This document shows, piece after piece, positions 44,026-51,048 of a stretch of DNA of 64,000 bases. The notes below the pieces were generated by a model. That model had not been told where the DNA came from and made no database searches. It saw only the letters and a program-made list of their open reading frames with translations. Location of the stretch: NCBI RefSeq assembly GCF_040359615.1, contig NZ_CP132942.1, forward strand, positions 4,836,001-4,900,000, written 5' to 3'. The DNA is from Tunturibacter psychrotolerans. GTDB taxonomy: Bacteria; Acidobacteriota; Terriglobia; Terriglobales; Acidobacteriaceae. Position 1 is the first letter of the stretch. Every line of letters starts with the position of its first letter. Made by a program: the position numbers and the translations under genes.

Positions 44026-44707
44026 AGACAGCCGTCCACGCGCCGTGCTCTGCCTGTCCGGTGGGATGGATTCGAGTGTGTGTGCGGCGCTCGCGGCTCG
44101 GGACTACGACGTCTTCGCCGTCCACTTCAGCTACGGCCAGAGGACAGAAGCGCGCGAGTTGCGCTCCTCCCAGGAGGTTGCCCGCATTGTTGGAGTAAAA
44201 GAGCTGCTGCACCTGAAGATCGATCTATTCCGGCGGATCGGTGGGTCGGCGTTGACCGATACCGCCATCGCGGTGCCGGTGGCAGGGGATGAGGCGGCCA
44301 TCGGAAACGAGGTGCCGGTGACCTATGTTCCCTTCCGGAATGCGCATTTCCTCTCGGCAGCAGTGAGTTGGGCCGAGGTTCTGGGCGCAGAGACGGTCTT
44401 TATCGGAGCAGTTGAGCAGGACAGCTCCGGCTATCCCGACTGCCGTCCCGCTTACTATGACGCGTTCAATCAGCTGATTAGAATGGGCACCAAAGACGGA
44501 AAAATCCAGGTCGCGACACCGTTGATCGAGATGCGCAAGAGCGAGATCGTCCGGCTGGGAGTTGAACTGGGTGCACCGTTCCATGTAAGTTGGTCATGCT
44601 ATTCCGGCGAGACCAAGGCCTGCGGCGTGTGCGAGAGCTGCGTTCTGCGACTGCGGGCATTTCGTGAAGCCGGCGCGGCCGATCCCATACCGTATGCGGT
44701 CCTGTGA
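44012..44707 (+). CDS. queC: 7-cyano-7-deazaguanine synthase
   Basis: 231 residues. PP-loop SGGMDSSVCAA binds ATP; FSYGQRTEARE, VPFRNAHFLSAAVSWAE and SSGYPDCRP follow as in QueC; the zinc Cys are CYSGETKACGVCESC. It converts 7-carboxy-7-deazaguanine to preQ0, the step after QueE. It is separated from queE-queD by about 19 kb and rides at the end of the LPS/DUF operon. Confidence 0.95.
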   Translation: MTKAEDSRPRAVLCLSGGMDSSVCAALAARDYDVFAVHFSYGQRTEARELRSSQEVARIVGVKELLHLKIDLFRRIGGSALTDTAIAVPVAGDEAAIGNEVPVTYVPFRNAHFLSAAVSWAEVLGAETVFIGAVEQDSSGYPDCRPAYYDAFNQLIRMGTKDGKIQVATPLIEMRKSEIVRLGVELGAPFHVSWSCYSGETKACGVCESCVLRLRAFREAGAADPIPYAVL

Positions 44708-44809
44708 TCGCCGCATTTTGCATCAAATTGAGTGAATCAAACTAGAGGAAGTACAATCCGCTTCGCAAGAAAGACTTATGCCCAGGTTGATGGGCCAGGA
44801 GAAAAGAGC

Positions 44810-46003
44810 ATGAAACGTATCGGATTCAAGATAAGCAGCACCGCGGCAGCCGCTCTGCTGGTAATCCTGGCGATGGCCCAGCCCACTCGCTTGACAGCAC
44901 AGGCAGCAGCAGCGGCGACGGCAAGTATTCACGGACATGTTCTCAATCCTGCAGGCATCGCCATCACTCATGGCGAAGTTAGACTGACGACGGATCGCTC
45001 GTCGGAAGCGAAAGATCGCAAGTATCCGTATAAATTTCCCATCGATCAGAACGGAGACTACAAGGGCACCGGGATAACTCCGGGAAACTATGTCGTATTC
45101 GTCTTCCAGGACGACAAGAGCCTGGACTTTAACGAGACTGTTCCAATCGCCAAGGATGAAGACAAGTTGGTGAACTTCGACATGTCTCGTCCCGAGTACA
45201 TCAGCAAGATGAGTCCGGAAGATCGGAAGGCGCTCGAGGAGTACAAGAAGCGGAACGCCGAAGTAGTCGCCAACAATTCGAAGATTGCGAACCTGAACAC
45301 TCTGCTGACCCAGGCGCGCGCGGACAATAAGGCAGGAAACTACGACTCGGCGATCACTGCTATGAAGCAGGCCACTGAGAGCAAACCCGACGAGGGAATC
45401 CTCTGGGTCACACTGGGAGATGCACAGCTTGGTAGCGGAGAGGCTGCGGCCAAAGCGGCTAAAACGGCAGGTACCTCTGCAAATGATCCCGCGATCCTGC
45501 AGAAGTACACCGATGCTGCTACCTCCTACAAAAAAGCGGCTGATTTAAACGCCGCCTCTAAGAAGCCAAACCCCGAGACCTCTGGCGTGGCCTACAACCA
45601 GTTGGGCAAAGCAGAAGCGGATCTAGGGGACGCCAAGGCCTCCTCCGACGCCTACGATCAGGCTGCCAAGGCCCAACCGGAGAAGGCGGGAATGTACTAC
45701 TACAACGAAGCCGCAACGCTCTACAACGCAGGCAAGATGACTGAGGCGGGTGCCGCGGCCGACAAGGCAATCGCAGCCGATCCGAAGAAGGCAGATGCTT
45801 ATTACATCAAGGGACAGGCACTGATTCCGCTGGCTACCGTCGATCCCAAGACTCAGAAGATCGTGGCCCCCCCGGGCTGCGTTGAGGCTTATCAGGAGTA
45901 TCTCGAACTGGCACCCGACGGCGCCCATGCTGCAGATGTCAAGGGTATCCTCGAGGGCATTGGGGCACCGGTGAAGTCGAGCTTCAAGGCTGGAAAGAAG
46001 TAA
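44810..46003 (+). CDS. Secreted TPR protein with carboxypeptidase regulatory-like domain
   Basis: 397 residues from the ATG at 44810, which has AGGAGAAAAG just upstream; a longer in-frame reading is rejected. Signal peptide (AAALLVILAMAQPTRLTAQA). Residues about 35-120 form a CarboxypepD_reg beta domain (SIHGHVLNPAGIAITHGEV, GNYVVFVFQD). Then a coiled linker and five or six TPR-like helix pairs, Ala/Lys-rich, to the end. Periplasmic scaffold; partners unknown. Own terminator behind it. Confidence 0.82.
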   Translation: MKRIGFKISSTAAAALLVILAMAQPTRLTAQAAAAATASIHGHVLNPAGIAITHGEVRLTTDRSSEAKDRKYPYKFPIDQNGDYKGTGITPGNYVVFVFQDDKSLDFNETVPIAKDEDKLVNFDMSRPEYISKMSPEDRKALEEYKKRNAEVVANNSKIANLNTLLTQARADNKAGNYDSAITAMKQATESKPDEGILWVTLGDAQLGSGEAAAKAAKTAGTSANDPAILQKYTDAATSYKKAADLNAASKKPNPETSGVAYNQLGKAEADLGDAKASSDAYDQAAKAQPEKAGMYYYNEAATLYNAGKMTEAGAAADKAIAADPKKADAYYIKGQALIPLATVDPKTQKIVAPPGCVEAYQEYLELAPDGAHAADVKGILEGIGAPVKSSFKAGKK

Positions 46004-46019
46004 TCTCTGAAAGAAGTGG

Positions 46020-46056
46020 AAGGCCCCGGGCGACGCTGCTCGGGGCCTTTTGTTTT
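46020..46056 (+). terminator. Intrinsic terminator behind the TPR gene
   Basis: AAGGCCCCG pairs with CGGGGCCTT around a 12-base loop, followed by TTGTTTTT. It sits in front of moeA, whose chosen start is downstream of it. Confidence 0.9.
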
Positions 46057-46085
46057 TCAGGCTAGTGGCTGAGAGGGAGAAAAGA

Positions 46086-47321
46086 GTGCAGGCTGCGGCT
46101 AGAGTTTTGGGCTTCGACGAAGCTCTCGCAAAAGTGCTGGCGCACGCAGCCGCACTTCCGCGCCCGCAGAGCGAGACGCTTGCATTGATGGCTTGCGCAG
46201 ACCGCGTGCTGGCGGAGACCATCCTCGCAGATCGTGACCAGCCGCCGTTCGACCGGTCGACCCGCGACGGATTTGCGCTGCGTGCAGCCGATACTGCAGC
46301 CCCATTGAAGGTCGTGGGCCAGATAAGGGCCGGCGAGCAGTGGCAGGGCGGCGCACTGGAGCATGGCACTACCGTTGAAATCATGACGGGCGCACCTATT
46401 CCGCTCGCCTACGACGCCGTCGTAATGATCGAGCATATCGAACGCGATCAAGACTCGATTCGTCTGACCGCCGGGCGAACGATTCGAAGCGGAGAGAATA
46501 TCGTTCCGCAGGGGTCGGAGGCCAGGGCGGGGCAATCGGTATTACTCCCTGGAACTGTAATCGAAGGCGCTGAAATCGCGCTTGCGGCGGCTTGCGGGCG
46601 CTCAGACCTGCAGGTGTTCCGCAGACCGAGAGTCGCAATCGTCGCCACGGGCGATGAATTAGTGACCTTGAATGCAACCCCTGGACCGCAACAGATTCGA
46701 AACTCCAACAGCTATGGGCTGGCGGCGCTTGTGGCGCGCACAGGGGGAGTGCCGGTGCAGATGCCCATCGCTCCGGATCGACGAGCGGAGCTTGAACGAA
46801 CCATCCGTGCAGCGCGCGACTCTGACCTCATTCTTCTGTCGGGTGGGGTTTCCATGGGCAAGTATGACTTGGTGGAGGAGGTTCTCGAAGGCCTCGGCGC
46901 GGAGTTCTTTTTCACCGGAGTGAAGATGCAACCGGGAAAGCCTCTCGTCTTTGGACGGTTGCCGGCCACTGACGAGTTCCCCTCACAATTCTTCTTCGGC
47001 CTGCCCGGAAATCCCGTTTCGACGCAGGTGACGTTTCATTGTTTTGTTGAACCACTGCTGCGAGCGATGGGTGGGGCCACCGCGCAGGGGCCGCGCTTCG
47101 TGCAGGCGACACTGGCCGAGGATGTCGCCGGGAAGCCCGGCCTGATGCGGGTTTTACCTGCGCGATGGACTGCCGACCGCGTACGGCCGGAGGTGCGGCT
47201 CGTGGGGTGGCAGGGGTCTGGCGATCTGGCCGCAAATGCGCGGGCAAACTGCTACGCCGTGCTGCCGCCCGAGAGAGAGCGGTTCGCGGCCGGCGACGTC
47301 ATTACGGTGCTCTTGCGCTAG
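46086..47321 (+). CDS. moeA: Molybdopterin molybdenumtransferase
   Basis: 411 residues from the GTG at 46086, chosen because GAGAGGGAG precedes it; an earlier frame runs into the terminator of the TPR gene. MoeA landmarks: DRDQPPFDRSTRDGFA, EIMTGAPIP, VIMIEH-type segment (VVMIEHIERD), ATGDELV and LSGGVSMGKYDLVEEVL, FFGLPGNPVS. It inserts molybdate into adenylylated molybdopterin. moaC follows after 28 bases. Confidence 0.94.
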   Translation: MQAAARVLGFDEALAKVLAHAAALPRPQSETLALMACADRVLAETILADRDQPPFDRSTRDGFALRAADTAAPLKVVGQIRAGEQWQGGALEHGTTVEIMTGAPIPLAYDAVVMIEHIERDQDSIRLTAGRTIRSGENIVPQGSEARAGQSVLLPGTVIEGAEIALAAACGRSDLQVFRRPRVAIVATGDELVTLNATPGPQQIRNSNSYGLAALVARTGGVPVQMPIAPDRRAELERTIRAARDSDLILLSGGVSMGKYDLVEEVLEGLGAEFFFTGVKMQPGKPLVFGRLPATDEFPSQFFFGLPGNPVSTQVTFHCFVEPLLRAMGGATAQGPRFVQATLAEDVAGKPGLMRVLPARWTADRVRPEVRLVGWQGSGDLAANARANCYAVLPPERERFAAGDVITVLLR

Positions 47322-47349
47322 ATCAGGGCTGCTGCGGTAGGCTTGTGTG

Positions 47350-47907
47350 ATGGATGATGTGGACTACACCTCCGAACGTCTGATCGATGACGACCCCGAG
47401 CCTCTCGGCAATGACGCGGACTTTCCGCCCCGAACCCCGGTCCCCTTGCACCTCTCGCACTACGACCGAGCGGGCGAGGCTCACATGGTGGATGTGAGCG
47501 AGAAAGCGTTGACGCGACGCGAGGCTGTGGCGGCGGCGTTTGTCGAGCTGTCCGATGCGGTGCTCAACGCGCTGCCGCAGAACCCCAAAGGCAATCCACT
47601 CGAGGTCGCGCGATTCGCAGGAATTCAAGCCGCGAAACAAACCTCCAGCTTAATCCCGATGTGTCACCAACTGGCGCTCAGCTACGTGGACGTGCAGGCA
47701 AGAGTGGTAGACGGCGGCGTCGCAATAGAGGCGACCGCAGCTACAGTCGCTGGCACAGGCGTGGAGATGGAGGCAATGGTAGCGGCCTCAATTGCAGCGC
47801 TGACGGTCTACGACATGACCAAGGCGCTCGACAAAGGAATCCGAATCCGTGAGGTCGTGCTGGTGCGCAAGAGCGGCGGGAAGAGCGGAGACTATCGCCG
47901 TCTTTAG
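47350..47907 (+). CDS. moaC: Cyclic pyranopterin monophosphate synthase
   Basis: 185 residues from the ATG at 47350 (a GTG lies one codon before). About 26 acidic residues precede the normal MoaC start at LSHYDRAGEAHMVDVSEK. Active-site motifs: SSLIPMCHQL, GTGVEMEAM and DMTKALDKGI. It works with MoaA in the first step of molybdenum cofactor synthesis. Its stop is one base from the stop of the convergent egtD gene. Confidence 0.94.
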   Translation: MDDVDYTSERLIDDDPEPLGNDADFPPRTPVPLHLSHYDRAGEAHMVDVSEKALTRREAVAAAFVELSDAVLNALPQNPKGNPLEVARFAGIQAAKQTSSLIPMCHQLALSYVDVQARVVDGGVAIEATAATVAGTGVEMEAMVAASIAALTVYDMTKALDKGIRIREVVLVRKSGGKSGDYRRL

Positions 47908-47908
47908 G

Positions 47909-48943
47909 TCAGACAGCAGCCGCGAGGGTGACGGCGAAGAGATGTTGCGGGTCCTGCCAAGAGTTTGTCCGCTTGAAGCCAGCGGAGTCCAGAAGATCCT
48001 CAACTGCAGGGGCGGTAAATTTGTAACTGTTCTCGGTATGAATGCTTTCGCCCTGGGCGAAATCGACCGTAAATGCGGGGCCGCTGGCGTTGGCGGGAAT
48101 ATGAACGCGCTGGTCGGCGAGCGATTCCAGATGCATCTCGATCCGGGACTGGGTTGGGTTCCAACAAGCTCGGTGGCGGAAGTTTCGAAGCACAAAGTCC
48201 GCGCCAAGATCGCGATTCAGCCGAGTCAGAACGTTCAGATTGAAGGCAGCAGTCACTCCGGCGGCATCGTCGTAGGCGGCAAGCAGCATGGCTGCAGTTT
48301 TGTTGGCGTTGGAGCCACCGCTGGGCGCGAGGTCCGTGCCAAGTAGAAGAGTGTCCCCCGGAAGAAGTTGGGCGCGGAGATTGCGAAGGACATCTTTCGC
48401 GTCCTCGGGCGTGAAGTTCCCGATACTTGAACCAATGTAGAGGGCCAGCGTTCTCGTCTCAACGAGTCGATTGAGCGGAAGAGCCTCGCGTGTGTAATCA
48501 GCAACCTGGCTGCGGACGGCGACGCCGGGAATGTTGGCCAGGATGTTCTCGCTGGCTTCGGCGAGGGCAGTCTCGGAGACGTCAACAGGCTGGTAGACAA
48601 CGCTTCCCTGCTGGCGTACGGCTTCGGCCAGAAGGATGCCGGTTTTGGTGGCAGTGCCAGCCCCTAGCTCGATAAGGGTGAGTTTTCCTCTTGGCCCCTG
48701 CCCAAGCGCAGCTTCGCGAAGAATCTCATCGGCATGTGCCGTGAAGATGCTGCGTTCCGTCCGGGTGAGGTAATACTCAGGGAGTTCGGTGATCTGTTCG
48801 AACAGATGCGATCCAAGCTCGTCATAGAACAGCCACGGGGTGAGGGTTTTAGGATTGTTAGAAAGACCGAGGCGTGCCTCGTATCCAACGGCATCAAGAG
48901 TACTTATCACCGGCTCGTCTAGCGCGAAGGTCGTTGATGGCAC
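47909..48943 (-). CDS. egtD: L-histidine N-alpha-methyltransferase (EgtD-like)
   Basis: 344 residues from a GTG with GGGGGA upstream. SAM-binding ELGAGTATKTGILL, then ITELPEYYLTRTERSIF near residue 50 which is characteristic of EgtD (substrate clamp region), and LYIGSSIGNF. It trimethylates histidine to hercynine, the entry to ergothioneine. No EgtB-like sulfoxide synthase is seen in the window, so the end product is not certain. Confidence 0.92.
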   Translation of the reverse strand: MPSTTFALDEPVISTLDAVGYEARLGLSNNPKTLTPWLFYDELGSHLFEQITELPEYYLTRTERSIFTAHADEILREAALGQGPRGKLTLIELGAGTATKTGILLAEAVRQQGSVVYQPVDVSETALAEASENILANIPGVAVRSQVADYTREALPLNRLVETRTLALYIGSSIGNFTPEDAKDVLRNLRAQLLPGDTLLLGTDLAPSGGSNANKTAAMLLAAYDDAAGVTAAFNLNVLTRLNRDLGADFVLRNFRHRACWNPTQSRIEMHLESLADQRVHIPANASGPAFTVDFAQGESIHTENSYKFTAPAVEDLLDSAGFKRTNSWQDPQHLFAVTLAAAV

Positions 48944-49151
48944 GTTGTGTCCCCCATAAATTGATGGCTGAATGGAAAGTATGACTCAGCGTCGATCCCA
49001 CCGCTGCGTCGATTTGATGCACCTGGGAGGCGTTTCGTGCCAATTATTCTCTGCTATTTTGACTTCTTTGCAAAGAGAAGTTGATTTACACGAAAGAAAG
49101 GTCGATTTACTTGCTCAGATCGAGGTGGGCTATACAACCCCACCTACTGTC

Positions 49152-50903
49152 CTAGTATCGCCAGCTCGTTACGTCCGCTCCCGCCGGCGCCGTCTTGGCA
49201 ATTCGATCCATGATTTTAGGCAGGTACATCGTGTTGTAGTGGAGCCGCGAAAAAGCATTCGGCAGCGTCGGATCCCCATTCCAGCAGTGCTCCGCCCGCG
49301 GCCCATACAGCACCTCGCCGTCGTAAGGCACGCCATGCCCGGGTGTCCCCGTAGTCTTCAGAAAATCCTCCATCAGATAGACCGCATCGTTCAAAAAATA
49401 TGTGTCATCGCTACCGACATACAGATGAATCTTCCCTTGCAGCTTCGGCCCCAGCGTCTCCCAGTCTTTCTGTAGCTTCGCGTTCAGGTCGTAGTGTTCC
49501 TTCCAATACTCTGCGACCTTGTGATCGATCGCCCCGGTCACCTTATCGAAGATCGGCTCCGGATATCCATCTTTGCCCTGCGGAGAATACACCGCCTGCC
49601 AGATATCGAACTGATCGCCCGACCGCCCGTGGTCGCCCAGAGCTGCCTCGTACGCAATGTTGTCGCGCATCGAGATCAGCGTGTGTCCCAGATAGTCACG
49701 CATCGCCGGCTGCTCCACCCTCTTGTTCGCGCCCTGAAGGTAAAACATGTTTTCGTCTTTATAAAGATCCCGCGTCATGTACGCATGAAAGTCCACCGGG
49801 TCCGGGCAAGCCACAAACGCTCCGTTGTAATGGTCGGGATAGAAGATCTGCACCGCGAGTGACTCCCACCCACCGGTTGATCCGCCATACATGAACCGCG
49901 CCCAGCCCTGTCCAATCGCGCGAAACTGCTTCTCCACTGCAGGAATCAGCTCGGTCTCAATCGCATCGCCGTACGGCCCCAGGTTCGCGGAGTTCACCGC
50001 ATACGAATCGTCATAGTAGGGATTCGCATGTTGAATCTTCATCACCAGAACGCGTGGAAATTTAGGACTGATCCACTGCTGATACTCCTTGTAAGCCTCC
50101 TCCTGCTGAATCCGGTTGTATCCCTCAAGATGAAACCGCTCCGAGTAGCTCGGCTTCAAATTCGGATCAGGTGGAGTCGTGCGAAAATCATCGAACCCCG
50201 TCACGTAGTGATCGTGAAAGATCACCAACGGATAGTGCGCCTCCGCATGCTCCTCGAAGCCCTCGGGCACCAGCACCACGGCACTTAAAAACGTCGGCGT
50301 TCCCCAGAACTTCGTCAGCAACGCACTCTGAATGCGGATATGCCGAACATATTTTGTATCCGCTTCAGGCACTATTGGCGGGATCACCTGGTCCAGCGAA
50401 ATCGCAATCGGCGCACCGCCCGGGCCGACGTGAACTTTCACTGGCTTGCTATACAAATTCCCCGGCGCCAGATTCCAATGTTTCCCCTCACCGCGGTCCG
50501 GCGACAGTTTGATCGTCTTGCCATCCGCACGATGAAATGTCTGATACACATCCAAAACTGCCTGCGCCGTATAGTCGCCCGCAGGAACATCCTTCAAACT
50601 CCTGATTGGATATCCCGCGGCCTTGTCGTCCACCACAACGCTCTGTCCCGGCTTCAACCCATCGACCGTCACACCAAAGACGATCTGGCTCCGTGGCGTG
50701 TCGTCAATCTGCATCCGGGGCTCCTCCGACGGATCATTCGACAACAGAAACAGCACCCGCCCGTCCAGCGGCTTCGCCGATTGCGCAGCAGGAAAAGAAA
50801 CCGAAACCGCCTGAACACCGGTCTGAGCACTCCCAGTCTCAGCACACAAAGACACACAGACGGCAGCGAACGTAATGACGCAAGGGATCGAAAGGAGACG
50901 CAT
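49152..50903 (-). CDS. Secreted esterase-like alpha/beta hydrolase
   Basis: 583 residues from the ATG at 50903, preceded by AAAGGAG and giving a signal peptide (LLSIPCVITFAAVCVSLC). A longer frame would overlap the promoter region and the M16 gene. The first ~200 residues are an Ig-like N-domain (DTPRSQIVFGVTVDGL, RIQSALLTKFWGTPTF); the hydrolase has LVIFHDHYVTGFDDF, the nucleophile elbow GGSTGGWES and the C-terminal His in GPRAEHCWNG. Reminiscent of the enterochelin-esterase/D family of putative esterases. Substrate unknown. Confidence 0.78.
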   Translation of the reverse strand: MRLLSIPCVITFAAVCVSLCAETGSAQTGVQAVSVSFPAAQSAKPLDGRVLFLLSNDPSEEPRMQIDDTPRSQIVFGVTVDGLKPGQSVVVDDKAAGYPIRSLKDVPAGDYTAQAVLDVYQTFHRADGKTIKLSPDRGEGKHWNLAPGNLYSKPVKVHVGPGGAPIAISLDQVIPPIVPEADTKYVRHIRIQSALLTKFWGTPTFLSAVVLVPEGFEEHAEAHYPLVIFHDHYVTGFDDFRTTPPDPNLKPSYSERFHLEGYNRIQQEEAYKEYQQWISPKFPRVLVMKIQHANPYYDDSYAVNSANLGPYGDAIETELIPAVEKQFRAIGQGWARFMYGGSTGGWESLAVQIFYPDHYNGAFVACPDPVDFHAYMTRDLYKDENMFYLQGANKRVEQPAMRDYLGHTLISMRDNIAYEAALGDHGRSGDQFDIWQAVYSPQGKDGYPEPIFDKVTGAIDHKVAEYWKEHYDLNAKLQKDWETLGPKLQGKIHLYVGSDDTYFLNDAVYLMEDFLKTTGTPGHGVPYDGEVLYGPRAEHCWNGDPTLPNAFSRLHYNTMYLPKIMDRIAKTAPAGADVTSWRY

Positions 50904-51048
50904 TGGGCAAGTATACAAAGCAGCGTCCCCGCAAGCGGCATTATCTTCGGGCCATCTGTCCTGTGGGATTGGTATCATCCTCTCACCGTTCCTATCCGAG
51001 TAAGCAGGCACTCTCTCAAAGACCTGGCCGGGCCTCCGTGGAGAAAAG

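Noticed and set aside
49126..49145. Hairpin GGTGGG/CCCACC behind the esterase as a terminator
   Set aside because: Stem of six pairs, no T-run on the minus strand; too weak to list.
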